The notes: a model not told the origin generated them from the letters alone. A DNA stretch of 19,345 nt from Bacteroidales bacterium (GCA_004555245.1 SFIS01000064.1:1-19345), one strand, 5' to 3'; shown: positions 6,439-14,303, counted from the stretch's first letter. Numbers and translations: made by a program.

Positions 6439-6724
6439 CAGCAGTCATAGTTGCCAGAGCCCGGGGTTCTGACGACAACAGTGACCGTCAACTTGTTTTT
6501 TTCGTCAACTGCGGTTAATATTTTTTTTTAAGACAACACAGACAACAAAAACAACGGGAAGAACGGGCGCAACGCGAGGATGTCACAAAGTGACATACAA
6601 CAGGGACAACAATATTACTGTCGCCAAACTCGTTTTTTTCGCAAGCTCAAGTAAACTTCTTGTCAACTTGCCAACTAAGAAGAAACAACTTGTCAACTAT
6701 AATGTAACATAAACAACAAAATAT
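6439..6724 (+). other. AT-rich spacer inside the Phe/Tyr operon, with short repeats, a palindrome and a mini-ORF
   Basis: No ordinary gene is present. The heptamer GTCAACT occurs four times (6487, 6504, 6662, 6692). A perfect 7-bp inverted repeat with a 3-base loop, ATGTCAC-AAA-GTGACAT, is at 6580-6596. A T9 run at 6521-6529 follows a weak TGACCG/CGGTTA stem. A 24-codon frame from 6580 to 6654 contains YY and FF. No TAnnTTTG promoter is evident on the plus strand. The function of the spacer is unresolved: an internal promoter, RNA processing or a second leader are all possible. Confidence 0.45.
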
Positions 6725-7789
6725 ATGGAAATACAACTTCTTCCGCTTGACATACCAAGCGACAACAAACGTCCTTTCGTCATCGCCGGCCCATGTTCGG
6801 CAGAGAGTGAAGAACAGGTGATGTGCACAGCCAGACAGCTTGCAGAGAAGGGCTGCCACAACTTCCGCGCCGGAGTGTGGAAGCCGCGCACCAAGCCGGG
6901 CGGCTTCGAAGGCCACGGCGAGCCTGCCCTCCAGTGGATGGAGGCTGCCAAGAAAGAGACCGGCATGAACATCGGCACTGAGGTGGCAACACCTGAGCAC
7001 GTGGAACTCGCAATGAAATACGGCGTGGACATACTGTGGGTCGGAGCGCGCACCTCGGCAAACCCGTTCGCCATGCAGGCTCTGGCTGACGCGATGAAGG
7101 GAATAGACATCCCGGTGTTTGTGAAAAACCCCGTCAATCCTGACCTCGAGCTCTGGATAGGAGCCATCGAACGCCTCAACGTGGCGGGTGTCAAACGGCT
7201 CGGCGCGATACACCGCGGCTTCTCCTCATACGACAAGACTATCTACCGCAACCTGCCGATGTGGCAGATACCTATCGAACTGCGCCGCCGCATACCGGAA
7301 CTGCCCATCATCTGCGACCCGTCGCACATGGGAGGCAAACGCGAACTCGTAGCCCCGCTCTGCCAGCAGGCGATGGACCTCGGCTTCGACGGACTGATGG
7401 TAGAGAGCCACTGCGACCCCGACAAGGCCTGGTCTGACGCAAAGCAGCAGGTCACGCCTGACGTTCTCGACTACATCCTCTCAATTCTCCAGGTGCGCGA
7501 AGCCACATACACCACTGAAGGCATCACACAGCTGCGCAAGCAGATAGACACTATCGACAACCAGCTGATGGACCTCCTCTCCAAGCGTATGCGCGTATGC
7601 CGCGAAATCGGGCAATACAAGAAAGAGCATAACATGACCGTGCTGCAGACCGGACGCTACTCGGAGATTCTTGACAAACGCGGAGCACAGGGTGCCCTGT
7701 GCGGCATGAGCGCCGACTTCGTGAAGCAGGTGTATGAGCACATACACGAAGAATCCGTGCGCCAGCAGCTCGAGATTGTGAACAAATGA
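6725..7789 (+). CDS. aroF: Bifunctional DAHP synthase / chorismate mutase type II
   Basis: The 354-residue protein fuses two enzymes of aromatic synthesis. Residues 1 to about 260 are a KDO8P-synthase-like (type I-beta) DAHP synthase, condensing phosphoenolpyruvate and erythrose-4-phosphate. Motifs are VIAGPCSAES (19-28), RAGVWKPRTKPGGFEG, AIHRGFSSYDK and CDPSHMGGKREL. Residues about 265-354 form an AroQ-type chorismate mutase, starting LRKQIDTIDNQLMDLLSKRM at 270, which converts chorismate to prephenate. The fused mutase often acts as the feedback-sensing part in related enzymes; here that is inference. The gene thus supplies both the entry step and the branch-point step, and prephenate is then used by pheA and tyrA on either side. 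tyrA starts 45 bases downstream. Symbol usage differs between databases (aroF, aroA, aroG). Confidence 0.92.
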   Translation: MEIQLLPLDIPSDNKRPFVIAGPCSAESEEQVMCTARQLAEKGCHNFRAGVWKPRTKPGGFEGHGEPALQWMEAAKKETGMNIGTEVATPEHVELAMKYGVDILWVGARTSANPFAMQALADAMKGIDIPVFVKNPVNPDLELWIGAIERLNVAGVKRLGAIHRGFSSYDKTIYRNLPMWQIPIELRRRIPELPIICDPSHMGGKRELVAPLCQQAMDLGFDGLMVESHCDPDKAWSDAKQQVTPDVLDYILSILQVREATYTTEGITQLRKQIDTIDNQLMDLLSKRMRVCREIGQYKKEHNMTVLQTGRYSEILDKRGAQGALCGMSADFVKQVYEHIHEESVRQQLEIVNK

Positions 7790-7834
7790 TGCTGCACGCA
7801 TCTGCAGAAGAACAAAAACGACAAACGACACACC

Positions 7835-8629
7835 ATGAAGATTCTTGTTTTAGGAGCGGGAAAGATGGGTTCGTTCTTCATCGACCTGCTCAGCTTCGAC
7901 CATGAAGTGGCTGTCTTCGAACGGGACCCGAAGCGCCTGCGCTTCACTTACAACTGCCAGCGCTTCTCACATCTCGACGAGATTGACGCCTTCGAGCCGG
8001 AACTGGTAATCAACGCCGTGACGGTGAAATACACCATTCCCGCCTTCAACGATGTCATGCCGCACCTGCCGAAGACGTGCATACTGTCGGACATCAGCTC
8101 GGTGAAGACAGATCTGAAGGAATACTACGAGAGCACCGGCTTCCGCTTCGTATCCACCCACCCGATGTTCGGGCCCACCTTCGCCAATCTGAGCCAGCTG
8201 TCAGAGGAGAACGCCATCATCATCAGCGAGGGCGACTACATGGGGCGGTGCTTCTTCAAGGACCTCTACAGCCGCCTGGGGCTGAACATCTACGAATACA
8301 CCTTTGACGAGCACGACCGCACAGTGGCATACTCGCTCTCCATTCCCTTTGTCTCGACATTCACCTTCGCCGCCGTCATGGAGCATCAGGATGCACCCGG
8401 GACAACCTTCAAACGGCACATGCGCATCGCGAAAGGTGTGCTGAACGAGGACGACTACCTGCTACAGGAAATTCTGTTCAACCCATACACACACGACAAC
8501 GTGGTGAAGATAAGGGAACGGCTGAAGGAACTGCTCGACATCATAGACACGAAAGACGGCGACGGTATGAAACGCTTCCTTACCAACATACGCGCTAACG
8601 TAGAACGCGACATCAGGGAGATTCACTGA
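7835..8629 (+). CDS. tyrA: Prephenate dehydrogenase
   Basis: The 264-residue protein oxidatively decarboxylates prephenate to 4-hydroxyphenylpyruvate using NAD(P). A Rossmann fold opens it (LVLGAGKMGSFF, 5-15, GxGxMG). DISSVKTDL (86-94) and STHPMFGP (107-114, with H109) are typical of the TyrA family. The C-terminal half is the helical dehydrogenase domain. There is no fused chorismate mutase and no obvious ACT domain. It is the last gene of the Phe/Tyr operon: the DAHP synthase/chorismate mutase ends 45 bases upstream, and a 10-bp terminator stem begins 17 bases after its stop. Confidence 0.9.
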   Translation: MKILVLGAGKMGSFFIDLLSFDHEVAVFERDPKRLRFTYNCQRFSHLDEIDAFEPELVINAVTVKYTIPAFNDVMPHLPKTCILSDISSVKTDLKEYYESTGFRFVSTHPMFGPTFANLSQLSEENAIIISEGDYMGRCFFKDLYSRLGLNIYEYTFDEHDRTVAYSLSIPFVSTFTFAAVMEHQDAPGTTFKRHMRIAKGVLNEDDYLLQEILFNPYTHDNVVKIRERLKELLDIIDTKDGDGMKRFLTNIRANVERDIREIH

Positions 8630-8645
8630 TACATATTTCCTATCA

Positions 8646-8707
8646 AGCCAGATGCTGTGAAAGGAGGGGCGGACAGAAACACGCTCCCCGCACCGCATCT
8701 GGCTTTC
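8646..8707 (+). terminator. Terminator at the end of the Phe/Tyr operon
   Basis: AGCCAGATGC (8646-8655) pairs perfectly with GCATCTGGCT (8695-8704), followed by TTCTT. GTG/CAC and GGGGCG/CGCTCCCC (with a bulge) extend the stem inside. It lies between tyrA and the response regulator. The T-run is modest, so partial read-through into the two-component genes is possible. Confidence 0.65.
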
Positions 8708-8740
8708 TTGTCAACCAACATAACGAAAAAGAAACAATCC

Positions 8741-9259
8741 ATGCGCACAGTACTTGTTATCGACGACAACGAGAACATCCTCATCTCACTGAAATACGTG
8801 TTGAGATTCGATTTCGACAAGGTCATTACCCTGCCCAACCCCGACAAGCTGATGGCGACACTGATGCAGGAGAAAGTGTCTGTCATACTTCTCGACATGA
8901 ACTTCTCGCTCGGCGTGAACAACGGCTCCGAGGGCCTGTCATGTCTCCAGCACATCAGGCAGCAGCATCCCGACATCCCCGTCGTGCTCTTCACCGCCTA
9001 CGGCGACATCGACCTTGCAGTACGCGGCGTGAAGGCCGGAGCCTTCGACTTCGTCGTGAAGCCATGGGACAACGCACATCTCATCTCCACACTCCTTGCC
9101 GCAGTCGAATCGTCTAACCGCATCTCCACTCTCGACGAGATGGAAGACGAGCACATCCGCAAGGCGATAGACAAATGCCACGGCAACCTGACACAGGCCG
9201 CCGAGATTCTCGGCATCACGCGACAGACGCTCTACAACAAACTGAAACGCAACAAATAG
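8741..9259 (+). CDS. Response regulator with receiver and Fis-type HTH domains (no AAA+ domain)
   Basis: The 172-residue protein has a receiver domain (about 1-120) with the full acidic and switch set: D8/D9 (VIDDN), phospho-acceptor D52 (ILLDMNF), T85 (LFTAYGD) and K107 (VVKPWD). After a short linker comes a Fis-type helix-turn-helix (about 137-172: CHGNLTQAAEILGITRQTLY), as at the C-terminus of NtrC. The central sigma-54 AAA+ ATPase domain of NtrC is absent, so the layout is like PrrA/ActR. The frame is open back to 8657, but that extension would run through the terminator hairpin, and family similarity starts at the ATG at 8741. The partner kinase begins 55 bases downstream. Target genes are unknown. 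Confidence 0.87.
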   Translation: MRTVLVIDDNENILISLKYVLRFDFDKVITLPNPDKLMATLMQEKVSVILLDMNFSLGVNNGSEGLSCLQHIRQQHPDIPVVLFTAYGDIDLAVRGVKAGAFDFVVKPWDNAHLISTLLAAVESSNRISTLDEMEDEHIRKAIDKCHGNLTQAAEILGITRQTLYNKLKRNK

Positions 9260-9314
9260 CCGGTGCGGACTCCCCGCCGGCATCCTGCCATCACATCCAC
9301 ATCCCTTCTCCATC

Positions 9315-10238
9315 ATGTCACATCTCATCACCGTGCTATGCTGCCTCGCGGCTTTCGTAATGTTCCAGATGCTACGCCAGCGGAAAATCAGGCGTGCGTG
9401 CCGCCACATCACAGAGGCTCTTGACAACAACGACTACACGTTCCGCCTGTCGTCGGGAGGCATCCTGTTTCTCGACAAGCCCATGATCGGCACGTTCAAC
9501 ACGCTGCTGCAGCACATAGGCAGGAAGCGTCAGGAAATCGAGGTGCAGTCGTGGGAGAAACTGACACGCATCCTGACACACGAGATCATGAACGGCATAG
9601 CGCCCGTCATCTCGCTCACCGACGTCTTCATGAGCGACAGGGCGGTGGCATCCTCGCCGATATACGAAGGCATAAAGGCTATCCACGACACGTCAACGGG
9701 ACTGATGGAGTTTGTCGATTCATACCGCAAGTTCACGTCGCTGCAGGATTCACACCCCGAACAGTTCTCCGTGCAGGAGCTACTTGAAAGTGTCTGCCAC
9801 CTGAGCGGCGTGCCTTCTGACATCTCGCTGAACCTCGTCTGCGACATGCACCACGGCGAGGTGTATGCCGACCGCAACCTCTTCCGCCAGATGATCGTGA
9901 ACATCGTGAAGAATGCCGTCGAGGCATTCGCACCGGCCGACGGCTCAGGCGGGCGCATCAAGGGCGCCATGATACAGATGTACGCCTACCAGTACGGCGC
10001 GTCGCCGCTGCGCATCCGCATCTCGAACAACGGGAGCCCCATCCCCGACCATATCCGCCAGGACATCTTCATACCCTTCTTCAGCACCAAGAAGAAAGGT
10101 TCGGGCATCGGACTTGCACTCTGCCGACAGATCATGACACAGTCCGGAGGCACCATCAACCTCCTGCCCGCAGGAGCCAACGGCTGGGTGACGTCGTTCA
10201 TCATCGAGATGCCTTTCGCGGGGAAGAAGAAGAAATGA
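9315..10238 (+). CDS. Sensor histidine kinase, short form
   Basis: The 307-residue protein has one N-terminal membrane segment (about 4-20), then a basic stretch, and no visible periplasmic sensor or PAS domain that I can name. The H-box LTHEIMNGIAPV places the phospho-acceptor at H89. The ATPase domain has an N-box (NIVKNAVEA, N196 and N200), a G1-type SNNGSPI, an F-box (FIPFFSTKKKGS) and a G2 box GSGIGLAL (262-269), so it looks catalytically complete. HEIMN-type kinases are common in Bacteroidota, usually with a longer N-terminal sensor region, so this copy is short. It pairs with the response regulator 55 bases upstream, most likely one operon. The tail ends in lysines just before a bidirectional terminator. 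The signal is unknown. Confidence 0.87.
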   Translation: MSHLITVLCCLAAFVMFQMLRQRKIRRACRHITEALDNNDYTFRLSSGGILFLDKPMIGTFNTLLQHIGRKRQEIEVQSWEKLTRILTHEIMNGIAPVISLTDVFMSDRAVASSPIYEGIKAIHDTSTGLMEFVDSYRKFTSLQDSHPEQFSVQELLESVCHLSGVPSDISLNLVCDMHHGEVYADRNLFRQMIVNIVKNAVEAFAPADGSGGRIKGAMIQMYAYQYGASPLRIRISNNGSPIPDHIRQDIFIPFFSTKKKGSGIGLALCRQIMTQSGGTINLLPAGANGWVTSFIIEMPFAGKKKK

Positions 10239-10330
10239 TGCTTTTCGCGGGGCAGACACTCCGTTCACGGTCTGCAAAGGCTGTCACCCCGCCCTACCCC
10301 TCCCATTTCATTACACTCACGATAAACGCG

Positions 10331-10379
10331 AAACAGACCTTGCCTGTCATTATCTGACGGACAAGGTCTGTTTCTTTTT
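10331..10379. terminator. Bidirectional terminator between convergent genes
   Basis: AAACAGACCTTG (10331-10342) pairs perfectly with CAAGGTCTGTTT (10362-10373). Short inner pairs CC/GG and GTC/GAC extend the stem across small bulges. TTTCTTTTT follows on the plus side. The stem sits between the histidine kinase stop (10238) and the minus-strand peptidase stop (10413), where a shared terminator is expected. Confidence 0.85.
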
Positions 10380-10412
10380 GGTTTGTATTCTTGGCCACAA
10401 GATGCAGCGGCA

Positions 10413-12605
10413 TCATTTCATCGCGTCGAGGAAGTGCTGTGCCACCTGCCTCAGCAGATGCCTGCGGGACTTGCCTTTGGATATGCCGTGGTTAGAGTTT
10501 GTGTAGAATATCTCGCGGAAGTCCTTGTCGTTCTCGACAAGGGCGTCGCTGTATTCGTATGTGTTCTGCGGATGGACGTTGTCGTCGGCGGTGCCGTGGC
10601 AGATGAGCAGCTTTCCGTGCAGCTTTGCGGCGCGCGATACGGGCGATTCGTTGTATCCGTCCGGATTCTCCCTTGGCGTACGCATGAAGCGCTCGGTGTA
10701 TATCGTGTCGTAGTATTTCCATGATGTCGGAGGCGCCACGGCCACTCCGGCATAGAACACCTCCCTGCCTTCGCTCATCGCCATCAGTGTACAGAATCCT
10801 CCGAAGGACCATCCCCAGATGCCGATATGCCTGCTGTCAACGTAGGGTTGTCTGGCGAGCCACAGTGCAGTCTCCACCTGGTCTCTCGCCTCCAGAACTC
10901 CGAGGTTCATGTATGTCGCCTTCTCGAAGTCTGCCCCCCGCGCCCCGGTGCCTCTTCCATCGACAGCCACGACGATGAATCCTAACGAGCAGAGGTATGC
11001 GTCGTATGCCGCGCCCTGTCCGTGCGACCCCATCTGCCATGCGTCGATGACCTGCTGGGATGCGGGGCCGCTGTACTGGTGCATGATGACGGGGTAGCGT
11101 CGCGACGGGTCGAAGCCTACGGGTTTCAGCATATATCCGTTCAGCGTGACGCCTTCCGAGGTGCTGAACGAGAAGAGTTCGCGTTCCGGGATGTCGTATT
11201 CCTTCAGACGCTGTATTGTCTCCCTGTTATCTACCAGCGTGGCGATGTGCTTGCCCGTACGGCTGTTCGACGTGCAGAGATACGGCGTGTTTCGGTCAGA
11301 CCATGTATTGAAGAAATAGTCGAAGCCGGCAGAGAAGGTAGCGCTGTTCGTTCCCTCCCGCTCTGACAGCCGTGTCGTCTTCCCGTTTCTGGAGTTCACG
11401 AAGATGTGTCGTGTCTGCGGGGTGACCGCCGCCTGATAGAAGATGTCGCCGCTTTTCTCGTCATATCCATACACTGCGGTGATGTCCGTGTTCTGCGGGC
11501 ATACGCTGCGTTTCAGCGTGCCGTTCATCGTGTAGAGGTAGAGGTGTCTGAATCCGTCACGGTCGGAGAGCATGAGTATATGGTTGTCCGTCACGCACAG
11601 GTCGGTGTATGCTGCCTCCACGACGTATTTCTTCACCTCCTCGTGTATGACAAGCTGCGAGAGCGTAGAGCGCGGGTTGACGGCGTATATGTCCATCTTG
11701 TCCTGATGTCTGTTTAGTGTCACGTAGAGCACTTTCAGAGGGTCGGCGGTGGGCAGGATGCGGCAGATATATCCGTCGCTGTCCAACGGCAGCTGCAGTT
11801 TCTCCGTCTTCTTCGTCTTCACGTCGAAGCTCCATGCGCTGACGGTGGCGTTCGTCTGTCCCGCTTTCGGGTATTTGTATGAGTAGAGGCCGGGATAGTC
11901 GCCGTATTCGTCCCTTGTCTGCGACGCTCCCCTGTAGAGCTGCAGGTCGTATGTGGGGACGTCCGTCTCGTCGTATTTAATCCAGCATATCTGCGAACCG
12001 TCGGCCGTGAAGCAGAGCGAGGTGGCGATAGAGAACTCCTCTTCGTTCACCCAGTCGGGTATGCCGTTGATGACGGCGTTGCGCCTGCCGTCTTTCGTCA
12101 CCTGGCTCTCGGCGTTGTCGTAGAGCAGCTTGACGAGGTATATGTTGTTGTCTCTGACAAACGCCACCTGCGTTGCGTCAGGGCTCCACACGGGCGACTG
12201 CTGCGGTCCGTTGTCCGACAGCTTTGACAGCTGTTTCGACCGTATGTCGTAGATGTACCACTGTGCGGCGAACGACCGGCGGTAGATGGGTTTCACGTCG
12301 GTAGCCAGCAGGATGCGTGACGCGTCGGGCGAGAGGATGAACGTCTGCGGTTCGCCGATTGTCTCGCCTATGACGTCGTTCCGGTCAAAGAGCACGGCGG
12401 TCTTCCTGCCGGTCTTGTAGCTGTATGCCGTCACTCTGCCGTTGTCGAGACAGGCGTAGTTCTCGCCGTCGGGCAGCGGTGTCACGGCGGTGTGGCGGCG
12501 TGCGGCGAACGTGCCGTCGGTAACGGCGTCGAGGGTGACGGTCTTCCCTGCCGGGACGTTTGTTGCGGACAGTGCAAGCAACATTGTCAGGATGATATGT
12601 TTCAT
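10413..12605 (-). CDS. Dipeptidyl peptidase IV-like serine peptidase (S9 family), exported
   Basis: The 730-residue protein begins with a signal peptide (MKHIILTMLLALSATNVPA). It has an N-terminal beta-propeller region with repeated strand patterns, then a C-terminal alpha/beta-hydrolase domain. The triad is visible: S600 in GWSFGGF, D674 in HGTADDNVH and H706 in SNHGIS. DWVNEEEF in the propeller matches the double-Glu motif that DPP IV enzymes use to hold the substrate N-terminus. This supports removal of Xaa-Pro dipeptides from peptides in the periplasm or at the cell surface. The frame extends 14 codons upstream to 12647, overlapping the previous gene, but the ATG at 12605 gives a proper signal peptide. 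It lies 38 bases behind the GldB-like gene, probably co-transcribed. Confidence 0.9.
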   Translation of the reverse strand: MKHIILTMLLALSATNVPAGKTVTLDAVTDGTFAARRHTAVTPLPDGENYACLDNGRVTAYSYKTGRKTAVLFDRNDVIGETIGEPQTFILSPDASRILLATDVKPIYRRSFAAQWYIYDIRSKQLSKLSDNGPQQSPVWSPDATQVAFVRDNNIYLVKLLYDNAESQVTKDGRRNAVINGIPDWVNEEEFSIATSLCFTADGSQICWIKYDETDVPTYDLQLYRGASQTRDEYGDYPGLYSYKYPKAGQTNATVSAWSFDVKTKKTEKLQLPLDSDGYICRILPTADPLKVLYVTLNRHQDKMDIYAVNPRSTLSQLVIHEEVKKYVVEAAYTDLCVTDNHILMLSDRDGFRHLYLYTMNGTLKRSVCPQNTDITAVYGYDEKSGDIFYQAAVTPQTRHIFVNSRNGKTTRLSEREGTNSATFSAGFDYFFNTWSDRNTPYLCTSNSRTGKHIATLVDNRETIQRLKEYDIPERELFSFSTSEGVTLNGYMLKPVGFDPSRRYPVIMHQYSGPASQQVIDAWQMGSHGQGAAYDAYLCSLGFIVVAVDGRGTGARGADFEKATYMNLGVLEARDQVETALWLARQPYVDSRHIGIWGWSFGGFCTLMAMSEGREVFYAGVAVAPPTSWKYYDTIYTERFMRTPRENPDGYNESPVSRAAKLHGKLLICHGTADDNVHPQNTYEYSDALVENDKDFREIFYTNSNHGISKGKSRRHLLRQVAQHFLDAMK

Positions 12606-12643
12606 GATTCGGATAATTATGGAGGGCGACGCCGTCTGCCGCT

Positions 12644-13441
12644 TCACTCCTCGCGCATGGTGAGCAGCTGGCTTATCGTCACCTTCGGGTTAGATTTCAT
12701 ATACTGGTCTATGCGCCTCAGTTCCGGAGTGTCGAAGGTGTTCTTCCCCGTCACTTTGTTCACGACCCACATCATCTTCGCGATATGCCTGTCGCGCATG
12801 ACCTGTGTCGAGTTGTCGAAGTTTTCCATCGGATAGAGCGAGAGGATGTAGAACGTGAGGCAGTCCGGCACGAGATGTTCGCGCGTCATTGTCTCTTTCT
12901 GGTATTCGAGGTAGTATCTGTCATAGACGGGGAAGTCTTTGCCGAGATATTTGTCGAGACACACGCCGACTATTCCGTCTCCCACGATGATGCTCTGCGT
13001 CAGTGCGCCTATCTGTGTATATACTACAGGTATGGGGAAGTCGGGTATGTGTTTGCGCAGCTGTCCGAAGGCCTCCGACAGCTCCTTGTTGATGTCGTCC
13101 ATGTCGGCATACTGCGTCTCCGCCTCGGCGATGATTGTCTGCAGCGTGGTGTCCTGGTAGAATTTCAGCAGCCTCTCGTTTATGTCGGGCATATCCACCG
13201 TTCCGAGCTGCAGCACGTTCTCTACGAGCGTGCGTGTCTCCATCGGATAGGAGATGTTCATGCTCTGCAGCGCAGAGAAGTCGCCCGTGGTGAGATATCG
13301 GCTCTGCAGGCGGTCGTAGCGTGCCACGGTGACCTCCGTCCCGCTGCCGTCCGCACTGTTATCGTCCCATATCTTCAACTGGCACGCCTGCACAGACAGC
13401 AGGAGTGCGACTGAGGTTATTATGGAAAAAAACTTCTTCAA
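12644..13441 (-). CDS. gldB: GldB-like lipoprotein
   Basis: The 265-residue protein has a lipoprotein signal peptide ending LLLSVQAC (lipidated C20), followed by DDNSADGS, a polar linker. The body resembles gliding motility protein GldB: an N-terminal RYD pattern, a central segment reading IPVVYTQIGALTQSIIVGDGIVGVCLDKYLG, and a C-terminal half with YPMENFDNSTQVMRDRHIAKMMW. GldB is required for gliding in Flavobacterium, but homologues occur in non-gliding Bacteroidales, where the role is not established, so motility should not be inferred here. It precedes the DPP IV-like gene by 38 bases. A candidate promoter lies at 13469-13499. Family assignment is by overall pattern recognition and is less certain than for the enzymes around it. 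Confidence 0.78.
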   Translation of the reverse strand: MKKFFSIITSVALLLSVQACQLKIWDDNSADGSGTEVTVARYDRLQSRYLTTGDFSALQSMNISYPMETRTLVENVLQLGTVDMPDINERLLKFYQDTTLQTIIAEAETQYADMDDINKELSEAFGQLRKHIPDFPIPVVYTQIGALTQSIIVGDGIVGVCLDKYLGKDFPVYDRYYLEYQKETMTREHLVPDCLTFYILSLYPMENFDNSTQVMRDRHIAKMMWVVNKVTGKNTFDTPELRRIDQYMKSNPKVTISQLLTMREE

Positions 13442-13468
13442 TGTTTATCTTGTTTACATAATTTTGCG

Positions 13469-13499
13469 CAAATTTACACAAAATTATTTTAATATCCAA
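13469..13499 (-). promoter_or_regulatory. Candidate promoter for the gldB-peptidase unit
   Basis: On the minus strand TAAATTTG (13476-13469) matches the -7 consensus, with TTGG (13499-13496) 19 bases upstream as an imperfect -33 box. A second -7-like TAATTTTG lies about ten bases further upstream. The start codon of the GldB-like gene is 28 bases downstream. Confidence 0.5.
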
Positions 13500-13645
13500 G
13501 AAAACTATTAACAATCTTTAATTTTAAGTGAATTTTTCTTTACACTGATTACAGATTGTCGAAAATTCTGCACATATTGGCTGCTTTGTGCATCGCTTTC
13601 TTCCTTAGTGTCGTCCTGCTGCCGGCGTGTCGCAGTCCCGGTGCC

Positions 13646-13688
13646 GTCAGTTTGACAGTCAGTTTGCCGTCAGTTTGCCGTCAGTTCC
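13646..13688. repeat. 11-12 bp tandem repeat overlapping the pncC stop codon
   Basis: GTCAGTTTGACA, GTCAGTTTGCC, GTCAGTTTGCC and GTCAGTTCC follow each other from 13646 to 13688. On the minus strand the stop TGA and the last codons of the pncC gene lie inside the array. Because the unit is not a multiple of three, a change in copy number would alter the C-terminal residues. Confidence 0.75.
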
Positions 13689-14200
13689 ACCACCTCGTCG
13701 CCGGTGCGTGCCGGTTCGTGCTGGCGTATGAAGTCGAGTAGCAGGGCGAGGGCGCGGTGTACGGCATTCTCCACGTTCTTGTCGCGTCCCTCGTCTTCAG
13801 AGAGTTTCAGCGTTATCTGCTCGTCCTTGTTTCCGCAGGCGAGCCATATCGTGCCGACTGCCACACCGGGAGCGGCGCCGGGACCGGCGAAGCCTGTCGA
13901 GGCGATGACATAATCGACGCCGAGGCGATCTATCGCACCCTTCACCATCTGCAGCGCCACCTCTTCACATACGGCGGTGTTCTTCTCGATGACCTCCGGG
14001 TCAACGTCCAGCAGGGCGGTCTTCACATCGTCGGTATAGCTGACGATGCCCCCTTTGAAATAGTCTGACGCACCGGGCACCATAGTGATGGCTGCGGCTA
14101 TCATGCCCGACGTGCAGCTCTCGGCGGTTCCTACTGTCTTGTCCGATTCATAGAGCAGGGCGAGCAGCTCCTTGCTCAATACTTTCTTCTCAAAATTCAT
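13670..14200 (-). CDS. pncC: CinA C-terminal domain nicotinamide-nucleotide amidohydrolase
   Basis: The 176-residue protein is the CinA C-terminal (PncC) domain alone. Members deamidate nicotinamide mononucleotide to nicotinic acid mononucleotide in pyridine nucleotide recycling. Motifs are TAESCTSGMIA (25-35, with S31), KGGIVSYTDDVK (49-60, Y55 and K60) and STGFAGPG. The N-terminal molybdopterin-binding-like domain of full CinA is absent, as is common. Length is slightly above the usual ~160 because of a C-terminal tail (RTGDEVVELTAN) whose end comes from the 11-bp tandem repeat at 13646-13688. A diverged copy of the tsaD upstream region lies immediately before the start codon, from 14208 to 14303, and includes a TAAATTTG -7 match at 14217-14224. 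Confidence 0.88.
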   Translation of the reverse strand: MNFEKKVLSKELLALLYESDKTVGTAESCTSGMIAAAITMVPGASDYFKGGIVSYTDDVKTALLDVDPEVIEKNTAVCEEVALQMVKGAIDRLGVDYVIASTGFAGPGAAPGVAVGTIWLACGNKDEQITLKLSEDEGRDKNVENAVHRALALLLDFIRQHEPARTGDEVVELTAN

Positions 14201-14207
14201 TGTCTAA

Positions 14208-14303
14208 GTAGGTGTGCAAATTTATAATGATTGTATTGATTAGTGATGCATAATCAGTATGTGACATAAAGGAGTGTAGTGAATCCTACTCGACTGTTGT
14301 CAC
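14208..14303. repeat. Diverged duplicated intergenic element, copy A (upstream of pncC)
   Basis: Copy A aligns with 15400-15501. An identical 11-mer GTAGGTGTGCA (14208-14218) is followed, after 14 bases here and 20 in copy B, by a gap-free 71-base block (14233-14303 against 15431-15501) in which roughly three quarters of positions agree. The block includes TTAGTGATGCA, GTATGTGA, GGAGTGTAG and GTTGTCAC. Copy A lies between the pncC start and the tsaD stop. Confidence 0.72.

Noticed and set aside
8657..8740. N-terminal extension of the response regulator from the ATG at 8657
   Set aside because: These codons run through the terminator hairpin at 8646-8704, and receiver-domain similarity starts at the ATG at 8741.
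12785..13414. 209-codon plus-strand frame opposite the GldB-like gene
   Set aside because: The minus-strand gene has a lipoprotein signal and family pattern; the plus frame has neither.
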